DNA of 64,000 bases from contig JAJTXQ010000049.1 of the NCBI GenBank assembly GCA_021462855.1, positions 240,219 through 304,218 on the forward strand, given 5' to 3'. This document shows, in pieces, positions 24,874-33,067 of this stretch. Both the position numbers and the translations under genes were made by a program. The first letter of the stretch is position 1, and the number at the start of each line of letters is the position of its first letter. This DNA comes from Dehalococcoidia bacterium. Lineage in GTDB: Bacteria > Chloroflexota > Dehalococcoidia > DSTF01 > JACRBR01. Under the pieces are notes generated by a model that was not told where the DNA came from, did no database searches, and saw nothing but the letters and a program-made list of their open reading frames with translations.

Positions 24874-26528
24874 CATCGGACACTGCGACCGGCGCGCTCG
24901 CCGGGGCGCGGGGGCTCGCCGAAGCCGCGCGCCGTTTCGCCGGCGCTGCGGTGGCCCGCGCGGCCGATCTCACGGCCGGCGGCGAGGACATCGACGGGCA
25001 CCAGGCGCTGTGCTCGCGTCTCGCCCATGTCGCCACGGAGGCGCGCGCGGCCGCGTCGCTCACGGCGTACGCCGAACGGCTCGCGGCCGAAGGCAAGGCC
25101 GACGCGAACGCCGAAAACCAGGCGTTCGCGTTCGCGGCCGAGGTCGCGCACAGGCTGGCCGCCCTGGCCGATGCGCATCCCGGCGACTTCGCCGATGCGC
25201 CGGCGCTGAGCGCGGACGAGCGTGAACTCATCGGCGCCGGCCTCGACGATGGCCGCATCCGCGGCATCGGCGCACGGACGATCGAAAGCCGCGGCATCAA
25301 CGCCAGCGACCTGTTCGATGACGACGCCGCCCAGACGCGCACGTTCACGCGTCAGTTCGCCAGGCAGGAGCTGCTGCGCGAAGAAGACGGCATCGCCATC
25401 GCCGACCTCATCCACCGCGATGACCTGCTGATCCCCGAGTCGTGGATCAAGCAGTACGCGGAGCTTGGATTCTTCGGCAGTTCGGTGCCCGACGCGTACG
25501 GCGGCACCGAGATGGGCTACCTGACGATGATCGTGCTGACGGAGGAGCTGTCCGCCGCATCGTTGATCGCGGGGAGCCTGCTGACGCGCTCCGAGATCCT
25601 GACGCGCGCGCTCCTCGAGGGCGGCACCGATGCGCAGAAACAGGCTTGGCTTCCGCGCCTTGCCACCGGCGAGGTGCTTGTCGGCATCGCCGTCACGGAA
25701 CCCGACATTGGCTCGCACAACGCCGGCACCCAGTGCAAGGCGACGCGCGGCGAGCGCGACGGCAGGCAAGGCTGGCTCATCAACGGCGCGAAGGCGTGGT
25801 GCACGTTCGCGGGCCGTGCCAACGTCCTCGCGCTCCTGGCACGCACCGACCCCGTGCCGAACGGCAACCGCGGGCTCTCGCTGTTCATCGTCCCGAAGGC
25901 GCCGTTCGACGGTCACAAGTTCGCGTATCGCCAGCCGGAGGGCGGCCTGATGACCGGCGAGGCGATCCCCACGCCGGGCTACCGCGGCATGCACTCGTAC
26001 ATCCTCAACATCGAGGACTACTTCGTCCCGGCGGAGAACCTCGTCGGCGAGGACGCGGGCGAAGGACGCGGGTTTTACCTGACGCTTGGCGGATTTGCGA
26101 TCGGCCGGCTGCAGACGGGCGGACGGGCGCTGGGGGTGGCCCAGGCGGCGCTGGAGAAGGCGTGCGCGTACGTCTCGCAGCGCGTGCAGTTCAACCAGCT
26201 CATCGGGGAGTTCCAGCTCACCCAGTACCAGGTGGGCCTCATGGCGACGCGCATCGCCGCGGCGCGGCAACTGACGTACGACTGCGCGCGCACGACGGAC
26301 CCCAGGGGCAAGGCGCCGCTCGGCCCCGCGATGGCGAAGCTCTTCGCTTCGGATGTCGCGGTGGAGGTTACGCAGGCGGCGCAACTGCTCCACGGCGGCT
26401 GGGGGTACGCGGAGGAGGACCGCATCACGCGCTACGTCGTCGATGCGCAGGTGCTGCCGATCTTCGAAGGCGTCAAAGCCATTCTCGAACTCAAGGTGAT
26501 CGCAAAGGCGCTTGTCGCGCCGGCGTGA
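24870..26528 (+). CDS. mcd: Methylsuccinyl-CoA dehydrogenase-type acyl-CoA dehydrogenase
   Basis: A 552-residue flavin acyl-CoA dehydrogenase with the roughly 150-residue N-terminal extension that is characteristic of (2S)-methylsuccinyl-CoA dehydrogenase, the ethylmalonyl-CoA-pathway enzyme making mesaconyl-CoA. The core has FFGSSVPDAYGGTEMGYLTM, IAVTEPDIGSHNAGTQC, the FAD-contact ATRIAAARQLTYDCA segment and the catalytic glutamate in LPIFEGVKAILEL (Glu533). It overlaps mch by 4 bp and is followed after 28 bp by the lyase gene. An isobutyryl- or other branched acyl-CoA substrate is possible, but the length and neighbours favour methylsuccinyl-CoA. Confidence 0.87.
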   Translation: MTSDTATGALAGARGLAEAARRFAGAAVARAADLTAGGEDIDGHQALCSRLAHVATEARAAASLTAYAERLAAEGKADANAENQAFAFAAEVAHRLAALADAHPGDFADAPALSADERELIGAGLDDGRIRGIGARTIESRGINASDLFDDDAAQTRTFTRQFARQELLREEDGIAIADLIHRDDLLIPESWIKQYAELGFFGSSVPDAYGGTEMGYLTMIVLTEELSAASLIAGSLLTRSEILTRALLEGGTDAQKQAWLPRLATGEVLVGIAVTEPDIGSHNAGTQCKATRGERDGRQGWLINGAKAWCTFAGRANVLALLARTDPVPNGNRGLSLFIVPKAPFDGHKFAYRQPEGGLMTGEAIPTPGYRGMHSYILNIEDYFVPAENLVGEDAGEGRGFYLTLGGFAIGRLQTGGRALGVAQAALEKACAYVSQRVQFNQLIGEFQLTQYQVGLMATRIAAARQLTYDCARTTDPRGKAPLGPAMAKLFASDVAVEVTQAAQLLHGGWGYAEEDRITRYVVDAQVLPIFEGVKAILELKVIAKALVAPA

Positions 26529-26556
26529 CCGAGCAGCGAACACAAGGGGAGGCACG

Positions 26557-27585
26557 ATGTACGTCCTGCAGAAGCTCAACCGGTTCGTCATCCCGCGCAC
26601 GGAACTGACGTACCCGGCGCACACGCTGAAGATGAACGAGAAGGCGTCGGCCGCGCCGGTCGACCATGTGATGCCGGACTTCGAGGACGCGTGCCCGTAC
26701 GAGTTCAAGGGCGAGAAGAGCCGGGCGGTGCTCGTCGAGGCGCTGAACACGCTCGACTACGGCGGCAAGGTCATCGCCATCCGGCCGAATAACATCCGCT
26801 CGAAGTACTTCCTGGGCGACGTGCAGGCGATCATGCTCGGCGCGCCGGACCGCTTCCACGGCATCATCCTGCCGAAGACGGAGACGCCGGAGGACATCGT
26901 GCACCTGTCGCGGCTGCTCGACGCGCTGGAGGAGCAGGGCGGCTGGACGACGACGGTGCAGATCGAGGCGCTGATCGAGACGCCGCTCGCGGTCGTGAAC
27001 GCGTACGACATCGCGACGTCGTCGCCGCGGATGGCGGGGCTGATCTTCGGCATCGCCGACTTTAGCGCGGCGATGGGCGTCCGCGAGATGATCGACAACC
27101 AGAACCGGAACTTCCACTATGCGAAGCAGGCGACGGTCGTCGCGGCGAAGGCGGCCGGGTTGCACGCGATCGACAACGCGTACCTGCGGCTGGTGCGGCC
27201 GGACACGCCGGCCGGCGAGGCCGACGCGATCCGCGCGGGGCTGCGCGAAAAGAACGAGCAGTCGCGCGACCTCGGCATGGACGGCACGTGGGTGATCCAC
27301 CCCGCGCAGGCCGACATCGCCAATGACGTGTTCACGCCGACGGAGGAGGAGATCGAGGCGACGAAGCGCTCGCTCGACGTGTACCACCGGCTCGGCGGCG
27401 GGTCGATCGCCGACCCGGAGACGGGCGAGTTCTACGATGAAGCGACGACGAAGATGATGCTCATGCAGCTCGCGAAGGCAGCACAGGCCGGCAGGGTGTC
27501 GTACGACTACCTGGGCGAGCTGTCGGCGAAGTCGAAGGAAGTGTCCGGCTACGACATCCTCGAAGTGATGGGCCGGGTGGCGTAG
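26557..27585 (+). CDS. mcl1: L-malyl-CoA/beta-methylmalyl-CoA lyase (CitE-like)
   Basis: A 342-residue HpcH/HpaI-type TIM-barrel lyase that cleaves beta-methylmalyl-CoA to propionyl-CoA and glyoxylate and condenses acetyl-CoA with glyoxylate to L-malyl-CoA. Signature regions are HVMPDFEDACPYEFKGEKS (37-55), VQIEALIETPLAVVNAYDIA with the Mg-binding Glu, and GLIFGIADFSAAMG. The ATG at 26557 follows AAGGGGAGGCACG. With mch and mcd it completes the C5 part of the ethylmalonyl-CoA pathway; the same enzyme also acts in the 3-hydroxypropionate bicycle, but mcd argues for the former. Confidence 0.9.
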   Translation: MYVLQKLNRFVIPRTELTYPAHTLKMNEKASAAPVDHVMPDFEDACPYEFKGEKSRAVLVEALNTLDYGGKVIAIRPNNIRSKYFLGDVQAIMLGAPDRFHGIILPKTETPEDIVHLSRLLDALEEQGGWTTTVQIEALIETPLAVVNAYDIATSSPRMAGLIFGIADFSAAMGVREMIDNQNRNFHYAKQATVVAAKAAGLHAIDNAYLRLVRPDTPAGEADAIRAGLREKNEQSRDLGMDGTWVIHPAQADIANDVFTPTEEEIEATKRSLDVYHRLGGGSIADPETGEFYDEATTKMMLMQLAKAAQAGRVSYDYLGELSAKSKEVSGYDILEVMGRVA

Positions 27586-27594
27586 GGAGCAGCG

Positions 27595-27993
27595 ATGGTT
27601 ACGAACCGGAAGGTCAACCCCTGGACATGGCAGGATGCGGCCGGCTTCTCGCAGGCGATCGAGACGACGGGGCACCAGCGCGTGTTGCGCTGCGCCGGGC
27701 AGACATCGGTGAACGCCGACGGCGAGCCGCAACACGCCGGCGACATGGCCGCGCAGGTTGCGCTGGCGATGGACAACCTCGAAGAGGTGTTGGAGGCCGC
27801 GGGCATGACCCTCGCGAACGTGGTGCGGCTGAACTACTACACGACGGACGTTGACCTGTTCCTGGCGAACAAGGGCGAGGTCGGACAGCGGACGGCGGCG
27901 GCGGGCATCCAGCCCGCGGGCACGCTGCTGGGGGTGACACGGCTGGCGTTTGAGGGCCTGATGATCGAGATCGAAGCGGACGCGGTCGCATGA
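27595..27993 (+). CDS. RidA/YjgF family protein
   Basis: A 132-residue member of the YjgF/RidA family. Typical features are RVLRCAGQTSVNADGEPQHAGDMAAQVALAMDNLEEVLEAAG and the NVVRLNYYTTDVD segment; the usual substrate-binding arginine of canonical RidA (in the xxRxxVEV segment) is not present, as the sequence there reads TLLGVTRLAFEGLMIEIEA, so classical enamine deamination should not be assumed. It lies 9 bp after the lyase gene and overlaps the CoA-ligase gene by 4 bp, so it belongs to the CoA-ester operon. Housecleaning of a reactive intermediate is a plausible role. Confidence 0.85.
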   Translation: MVTNRKVNPWTWQDAAGFSQAIETTGHQRVLRCAGQTSVNADGEPQHAGDMAAQVALAMDNLEEVLEAAGMTLANVVRLNYYTTDVDLFLANKGEVGQRTAAAGIQPAGTLLGVTRLAFEGLMIEIEADAVA

Positions 27994-29198
27994 GGTTCTA
28001 CGAGTACGAGGCGAAGGCGGTGCTGGCGAAGAGGGGCGTCCCCGTCGCCAGGGGCGGCGTCGCGCACTCGCCGGACGAAGCGGAGCGCATCGCGCGCGAG
28101 GTTGGCGGCGAGGTCGTGCTCAAGTCGCAGGTGCTCACCGGCGGCCGGATGAAGGCCGGCGGCGTGCAGTTCGCGTCGACGCCGGAAGAGGCGCGCGCGC
28201 ACGCCGATGCCATCCTCAGGCTCGAGATCAACGGCCAGTCGCCGCGCGGCGTGCTCGTCGAGGCGAAGTCGCCGGTGAAGAAGGAGTTCTACGCCGGCGT
28301 CATCTACGACGCCGTGGCGAAGCTGCCGGTCGCGATCTTCAGCGACATGGGCGGCATCGACATCGAGCAGGTGGCGGAGGAACATCCGGAGCATGTGGCG
28401 CGCGCCCACTTCTCCACGTTCCAGCCGTTCCAGGAATTCAGGATGAAGGAGCTCGTGGCGTCGCTCGGGGTCAGCGGCAATGAGCTCGGCGCGCTCACTC
28501 GCGTGATGTCGAAGCTGGCGCAGACGTTCCTGGCGCACGGGCTGACGCTCGCTGAGATCAACCCGCTCGCGCAGCTCGAGGACGGCAGCTTCATTGCCTT
28601 GGATTCGCACCTGGACATGGAAGACGAGGCGCGCGACGGGCAGGCGGCGCTGCTCGCGGAACTGGGCATTGGCAAGGAGGAGACGCGACAGGCGCGCCCG
28701 CCGACGCCATTCGAGATCCGCGGGGCGGAGGTCGACGCGTCGGACCACCGCGGGGTCGCCGGCCGCGTCGTTGAGTTCGACGGGAATCTCGGCTGCGTGA
28801 TCGGCGCGGGCGGCGGCAGCCTCACGATCTTCGATGCGCTGCGCAAGCACGGCGGACGGCCGGCGAACTACTGCGAGATCGGCGGCAACCCGAGCGTGAA
28901 GAAGGCGTGCGGGCTCACCAAGCTGATCCTCAGCAAGCCCGGCGTCGAGAAGATCTGCGTGATCATGAACGTCGTGAGCAACACGCGCGTGGATATCGTC
29001 GCGCGAGGCGTGATCAAGGGCGTTGTCGAGTCGGGCTATGACCCGGCGGAGAAGATCGCGATCTTCCGCATTCCGGGATCATGGGAAGACGAGGGATTCA
29101 AGATCCTGGAGAAGTACGGCGTGGACTACTGCGACCGCACCGTGCCGATGTCGGAGGCCGCGCGGCGCGCTGTCGAGAAGGTGAAGGCGGGGGCGTAG
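27990..29198 (+). CDS. ADP-forming CoA ligase beta subunit, SucC-like (succinate or malate)
   Basis: A 402-residue ATP-grasp protein homologous to succinyl-CoA synthetase beta and to malate-CoA ligase (MtkA). The ATP-grasp part shows MRFYEYEAKAVLAKRGVPV, GRMKAGGVQ, SDMGGIDIEQVAEEHPEH and LAEINPLAQLEDGSFIALD; the C-terminal CoA-ligase part reads GNLGCVIGAGGGSLTIFDAL. It diverges from ordinary SucC, where NGAGLAM and LDVGGGA are expected but GAGGGSLTI and CEIGGNPS are seen. It overlaps the RidA gene by 4 bp and abuts the alpha subunit. Position beside malyl-CoA lyase makes malyl-CoA or succinyl-CoA equally plausible substrates. Confidence 0.85.
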   Translation: MRFYEYEAKAVLAKRGVPVARGGVAHSPDEAERIAREVGGEVVLKSQVLTGGRMKAGGVQFASTPEEARAHADAILRLEINGQSPRGVLVEAKSPVKKEFYAGVIYDAVAKLPVAIFSDMGGIDIEQVAEEHPEHVARAHFSTFQPFQEFRMKELVASLGVSGNELGALTRVMSKLAQTFLAHGLTLAEINPLAQLEDGSFIALDSHLDMEDEARDGQAALLAELGIGKEETRQARPPTPFEIRGAEVDASDHRGVAGRVVEFDGNLGCVIGAGGGSLTIFDALRKHGGRPANYCEIGGNPSVKKACGLTKLILSKPGVEKICVIMNVVSNTRVDIVARGVIKGVVESGYDPAEKIAIFRIPGSWEDEGFKILEKYGVDYCDRTVPMSEAARRAVEKVKAGA

Positions 29199-30107
29199 AT
29201 GTCCATCCTGATCGACGAGGACACGACGTTCATCATCCAGGGCATCACCGGCCGCGAGGCGGTGAACATGGCGCGCGAGTGCCTTGACTACGGCTCGAAG
29301 CTGGTCGGCGGCGTGACGCCGGGGCGCGGCGGCCGCGACGTGCACGGCGTGCCGGTGTTCGACACGGTGAAGGAGATCACGTCGAAGCAGCGGGTCGACG
29401 CGTCGGTGATCTCGGTGCCGCCGGCGTTCGTGCGCGACGCGGCGTTCGAGGCGGTGGAGAACGGCATCAAGCTCGTCGTCATTGTCACGGAGCGCATCCC
29501 GCGGCTGGAGGTGGCGCAGCTGATCGAGTTCGCGCGCCGGCACGGCGCGCGGGTCATCGGCCCGAACTGCCTCGGCGTGCTGTCGCCGGGGAAGTCGCGC
29601 GTCGGAGGCATGGGCGGCGCCGCGGTGGCGGCGCGGCGGGCGTACCAGCCGGGGCCGATCGGCATCATGTCGCGCTCAGGGGGCATGACGACGGAGATCG
29701 CCAACGCGCTCACGGCGGCCGGGCTCGGCCAGAGCACCGCCGTGAGCATCGGCGGCGACGCGATCGTCGGGTCGGCATACGCGGAGCTGTTGCCGCTGTT
29801 CGAAGCGGACCCGGACACGAAGGCGATCGTCGTCTACTCCGAGCCCGGCGGGCCGATGGAGGCGCAGCTGGCGAAGTACGTGAAGGAACGCGGCACGCGC
29901 CTGCCGATCGTCGCGTTCATGGCCGGGCGGTTCATGGATGAGATGCCCGGCATGCGGTTCGGGCACGCCGGCACGATCGTCGAGGGCAAGGCGGACACGA
30001 CATCGGAGAAGATCGCGCGGCTGCTCGACGCCGGCATCTCGGTCGCCGAAGAGATCGCGGACATCCCGGGCATCGTCAAGCAGCGCCTGGGCGAGGTGAA
30101 GGGCTGA
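29199..30107 (+). CDS. ADP-forming CoA ligase alpha subunit, SucD-like
   Basis: A 302-residue partner of the preceding subunit. The CoA-binding Rossmann domain has IIQGITGREAVNMARECLDYGSKLVGGVTPG, and the ligase domain has GPNCLGVLSPGKSRVG, GIMSRSGGMTTEIANAL and the phosphohistidine loop MRFGHAGTIVEG (His256). All catalytic parts of SucD are kept, so the enzyme should form a phosphohistidine intermediate and make ATP or GTP from an acyl-CoA. It begins directly after the beta-subunit stop codon, and its TGA shares one base with the ferredoxin start (TGATG). Confidence 0.9.
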   Translation: MSILIDEDTTFIIQGITGREAVNMARECLDYGSKLVGGVTPGRGGRDVHGVPVFDTVKEITSKQRVDASVISVPPAFVRDAAFEAVENGIKLVVIVTERIPRLEVAQLIEFARRHGARVIGPNCLGVLSPGKSRVGGMGGAAVAARRAYQPGPIGIMSRSGGMTTEIANALTAAGLGQSTAVSIGGDAIVGSAYAELLPLFEADPDTKAIVVYSEPGGPMEAQLAKYVKERGTRLPIVAFMAGRFMDEMPGMRFGHAGTIVEGKADTTSEKIARLLDAGISVAEEIADIPGIVKQRLGEVKG

Positions 30108-30361
30108 TGGCAACGCACGAAGGCTCGGGCATGTTCATCCGCGTCGAGGTCGGCGAGCCGCTCGCGAGCGACGCCGAGTCGGCGAAACGGCTCGCCGGCA
30201 TCTGCCCGGTGGACATCTTCGCGGCGGCGCCGGAAGGGGTCGGCATCGTGGACGAGAACCTCGACGAGTGCATCCTCTGCGGGCTGTGCCTGGCCGTCGG
30301 GCCAGCGGGCGCGGTGCGCATCATCAAGCTGTACGACAACAACGCGCCGCTCGAGGCATAG
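30107..30361 (+). CDS. Small ferredoxin-like protein with one probable [4Fe-4S] cluster
   Basis: An 84-residue protein with the compact cluster motif CILCGLC near residues 55-61 and a distal cysteine in GICPVDIF (residue about 33), which together can hold one [4Fe-4S] cluster. The position where a second CP motif would be expected reads AVGPAGAV, with no cysteine, so it is a one-cluster variant of the bacterial 2x[4Fe-4S] fold. It is translationally linked to the CoA-ligase alpha subunit (1-base overlap) and may supply or accept electrons for an acyl-CoA dehydrogenase or a 2-oxoacid oxidoreductase encoded elsewhere. No partner is in the window. Confidence 0.8.
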   Translation: MATHEGSGMFIRVEVGEPLASDAESAKRLAGICPVDIFAAAPEGVGIVDENLDECILCGLCLAVGPAGAVRIIKLYDNNAPLEA

Positions 30362-30365
30362 CGAA

Positions 30366-30390
30366 ACGCGCGGCCGCGGTGGCCGCGCGT
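30366..30390. terminator. Hairpin between convergent ferredoxin and malic enzyme genes
   Basis: Perfect 10-bp stem ACGCGCGGCC/GGCCGCGCGT with a 5-nt loop. No T tract on either strand, so it may act with Rho or mainly protect the 3' ends. Confidence 0.6.
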
Positions 30391-30416
30391 CGCGTCGGTA
30401 GAGCCGGCCGCCCGGA

Positions 30417-31874
30417 CTACACGAAGATCGGGATCGCTTTCTTCTCGCGCTCGGCGACGCCGGTGTTGATCGCCGCCTCGGCGACGCCCCGGGCGACGTT
30501 CTTGAACACCGTGGAGTGGAACACGCTCGGGATGATGTACTCGGGCGATAGCTCGGTCTTGCTGACCGCGGCAGCGATCGCCTCGGCGGCGGCGAGCTTC
30601 ATCTCCTCGTTGATCTGCCGCGCGCGCACGTCGAGGACACCGCGGAACAGGCCGGGGAAGCACAGCACGTTGTTGATCTGGTTCGGGAAGTCCGAGCGCC
30701 CTGTCGCCATCACGCGGACGTAGGGGCCGGCGAGCTCGGGGCGGATCTCCGGGTCGGGGTTGGCCATCGCCATCACGATCGGGTCGCGGTTCATCTTCTT
30801 CACGTCGTCGACGGTGATCATGTTCGGGCCGGCGAGGCCGAGGAACAGGTCGGCGCCTTCCATGGCATCGCTGACGCTGCCGCTCACGCCCTCGAGGTTC
30901 GTGTTCTCGGCGAACCAGTCCTTCATGAAGTTCATGTTCTCGGTGCGGCCCTTGTGGATGATGCCCGCGCGGTCGCATCCGATGATGTTCTTGACGCCCG
31001 CTGACATGAGGATCTTCGAACAGGCGACGCCCGCCGCGCCGACGCCCAGCACGACGACCTTGATCTGGTTGATGTCCTTGTGGACGATCTTCAGCGCGTT
31101 GATCACCGCCGCGAGGACGACGACGGCCGTGCCGTGCTGGTCGTCGTGGAAGACCGGGATGTCCATCTCCTTCTTCAGCCGCTCCTCGATGTAGAAGCAG
31201 CGCGGCGCGGAGATGTCCTCGAGGTTCACGCCGCCGAAGCCGGGCGCGAGTTTCTTGACGATCTCGACGATCTCATCCGGGTCTTTCGTGTCGAGGCAGA
31301 TCGGCCAGGCATCGACGCCGCCGAACGCCTTGAACAGCATCGCCTTGCCCTCCATGACGGGCATCGCCGCCTTCGGGCCCAGGTCGCCGAGGCCGAGGAT
31401 CGCCGTGCCGTCGCTGACGACGGCGACCGTGTTGCCCTTGATCGTCATCGAGTACGCGGCGTCGGGGTCCTTGTCGATGGCGAGGCAGACGCGGGCGACG
31501 CCGGGCGTGTAGACGACGGACAGGTCGCGCCGGCTGGTGACCGGCACCTTGTTGCGGATCTCGATCTTGCCGCCGCGGTGGCTGAGGAAGACGCGGTCGA
31601 ACACCTGCTTGATGGCGACGCCCTTGATCGCCCTGACGTGTTCGACGATCTCGCGCGCGTGCTCGCTGTCGCGCGCCGACACGCTGATCTCGCGGAGCAT
31701 CATCGTGCCCGTTGACTTGACAACGTCGATGTCGCCGATGCTGCCTCCGCAGTCGCCGACGGCGGTAGCGATCTGGGCAAGCATGCCGGGCTTGTTCGGG
31801 TACTGCGCCTGGAAGCTGAAGGTGTACGTCGCCGCCGGGAGTTCGTTCGGATTGCTGCCGTTCTTGCGTGCCAT
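30417..31874 (-). CDS. NAD(P)-dependent malic enzyme with N-terminal ACT domain
   Basis: A 485-residue malic enzyme that decarboxylates malate to pyruvate. An ACT domain (about 16-90, ATYTFSFQAQYPNKPGMLAQ) suggests allosteric control by an amino acid or other small ligand. The malic domain follows with the catalytic tyrosine in VYTPGVARVCLAI (Tyr122), the EGKAMLFKAFGGVDAWP lysine region and metal site FHDDQHGT (242-249); the NAD domain has VVVLGVGAAGVACSKIL (273-289). The ATG at 31874 with GAGGATAGAC upstream fits the start of the ACT domain. It converges on the CoA-ester operon and could drain its malate to pyruvate. Confidence 0.95.
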   Translation of the reverse strand: MARKNGSNPNELPAATYTFSFQAQYPNKPGMLAQIATAVGDCGGSIGDIDVVKSTGTMMLREISVSARDSEHAREIVEHVRAIKGVAIKQVFDRVFLSHRGGKIEIRNKVPVTSRRDLSVVYTPGVARVCLAIDKDPDAAYSMTIKGNTVAVVSDGTAILGLGDLGPKAAMPVMEGKAMLFKAFGGVDAWPICLDTKDPDEIVEIVKKLAPGFGGVNLEDISAPRCFYIEERLKKEMDIPVFHDDQHGTAVVVLAAVINALKIVHKDINQIKVVVLGVGAAGVACSKILMSAGVKNIIGCDRAGIIHKGRTENMNFMKDWFAENTNLEGVSGSVSDAMEGADLFLGLAGPNMITVDDVKKMNRDPIVMAMANPDPEIRPELAGPYVRVMATGRSDFPNQINNVLCFPGLFRGVLDVRARQINEEMKLAAAEAIAAAVSKTELSPEYIIPSVFHSTVFKNVARGVAEAAINTGVAEREKKAIPIFV

Positions 31875-31914
31875 GTCTATCCTCGCTGTCCCGCGGTATC
31901 GACGCGGGCACGAC

Positions 31915-31943
31915 ATTCTAGGCACGCGCGACGTTAGAACCAA
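31915..31943 (-). promoter_or_regulatory. Promoter of the malic enzyme gene
   Basis: On the minus strand TTGGTT, 17-bp spacer, TAGAAT, about 40 bp upstream of the start codon. Confidence 0.65.
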
Positions 31944-32039
31944 TCGACGGACGGCACGTTTTCGGCCCGCGAAGGTTGCGCCACGAGTGCGCCGCGCGTA
32001 GTGTCAGTGCTGCGCGTATTGCTGCGATAGGAGGCTTCG

Positions 32040-32885
32040 ATGGCGGTTGCGGACGCGAGCGCGCGGGTCAGCGTGGAACACGGCGTTGTGGTCGGGACAG
32101 GCGGCGCGCGTGCGCTGCACGCCGACGTGTACACGCCGCCGCCCGGCACGGCGAACGGCGCTGGCGTGCTGCTGGTCCATGGCGGCGGCTGGGCGAACGG
32201 GGACCGCAGCCAGCTGCGCGGGTACGGCATCCTGCTCGGTCGCATGGGGTATGCGTCGGTGGCGTGCGAGTACCGCCTGTCCGGCGAGGCGAGGTGGCCC
32301 GCGCAGATCCACGATGTGAAGGCGGCGCTGCGCTGGATGCGCGCCAATGCGCGTGAACTCGGTGTCGACCCGGCGAAAATCGCCGTCTCGGGGAACTCGG
32401 CAGGCGGGCACCTGGCGCTGATGGTCGCCGGCACGCCGCACGTCGCGGAGTTCGAAGGCGAAGGCGGCAACGCCGGCGTCCCGACCGGCGTCGCGGCCGC
32501 GATCGCCTTCTACGCGCCGACGATGCTCGCCCGCCCCGGCGGCGTCCTCAATCAGGTTGTGCGGCTGCTGCTCGGGCACGACGCGCCGGAGGCGCGGGTC
32601 GCGGAAGCGAGCCCGATCACGTATGCGCGCGCGGATTTTCCGCCGACGATGCTGCTGACGGGCAACCGCGATGAGTTGGTGCCCGATGAGTCCAGCCTGC
32701 GCATGTACGCCGCGCTCTCAGGAGCGGGCGCGAGCGCCGAGATCCACGTCTACGACGGCGCGCCGCACGCGTTCGATGCGATCCCGGAGTTCGGGCGGCA
32801 GTGCGCGGCGCTGATGGCGCTCTTCCTCGACCGCACGGTGGTGCGTCCGCGGGCGGTGGTGCTTTCCGCGGCCACGGCAGGATAG
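32040..32885 (+). CDS. Alpha/beta hydrolase (BD-FAE/esterase-like)
   Basis: A 281-residue esterase-type hydrolase. The oxyanion motif HGGGWANGDRSQLRGYG (about 43-59), the elbow SGNSAGGHLALMVAG with nucleophilic Ser near residue 120, an acidic residue in TGNRDELVPDESS and the histidine in YDGAPHAFDAIPE make a complete catalytic triad. The ATG at 32040 follows ATAGGAGGCTTCG. It is divergent from the malic enzyme and stands alone. It could hydrolyse carboxylic esters or lactones; no neighbour gives the substrate. Confidence 0.92.
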   Translation: MAVADASARVSVEHGVVVGTGGARALHADVYTPPPGTANGAGVLLVHGGGWANGDRSQLRGYGILLGRMGYASVACEYRLSGEARWPAQIHDVKAALRWMRANARELGVDPAKIAVSGNSAGGHLALMVAGTPHVAEFEGEGGNAGVPTGVAAAIAFYAPTMLARPGGVLNQVVRLLLGHDAPEARVAEASPITYARADFPPTMLLTGNRDELVPDESSLRMYAALSGAGASAEIHVYDGAPHAFDAIPEFGRQCAALMALFLDRTVVRPRAVVLSAATAG

Positions 32886-32948
32886 GCCGATCGGCCCTTT
32901 GGAACCTGACACACGGCCATCGAACGCCCCGGGGCGCGGCTGGTAGCG

Positions 32949-33018
32949 TAGGGGTGAAAGATCGAGGTGATGGCAACCGGTGACGCGAAGCCGGGAGCTT
33001 AGCCTCGCTCCTCCCCTA
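32949..33018 (+). ncRNA. Candidate structured RNA (three nested helices)
   Basis: Three coaxial pairings can form: TAGGGG (32949-32954) with CCCCTA (33013-33018), CGAGG (32963-32967) with CCTCG (33003-33007), and CCGG (32977-32980) with CCGG (32991-32994), separated by internal loops, with terminal loop TGACGCGAAG. It is followed immediately by a long hairpin that is fully paired only on the plus strand. No open reading frame fits. The purine-rich loops recall riboswitch aptamers, but I could not match a known class. It may be a 3' UTR element of the hydrolase gene or a stand-alone small RNA. Confidence 0.4.
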
Positions 33019-33065
33019 GGGCAGGCGTGCTGGCTCCGGCGGCTGGCACGCTTGTCCGCTTTTCG
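33019..33065 (+). terminator. Long GU-containing hairpin followed by CTTTTC
   Basis: A 17-bp stem (33019-33035 with 33041-33057) and 5-nt loop, followed by GCTTTTCG. Five of the pairs are G-U wobbles when read as plus-strand RNA; on the minus strand these would be mismatches, so the active transcript is the plus strand. Confidence 0.65.
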
Positions 33066-33067
33066 CC

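Noticed and set aside
32963..33007. Cyclic di-GMP-I riboswitch reading of the GACGCGAAGCC region
   Set aside because: A GACGC-AAGCC-like string is present, but the P2 hairpin and the 3' pairing partner of that aptamer are missing, so I do not name a class.
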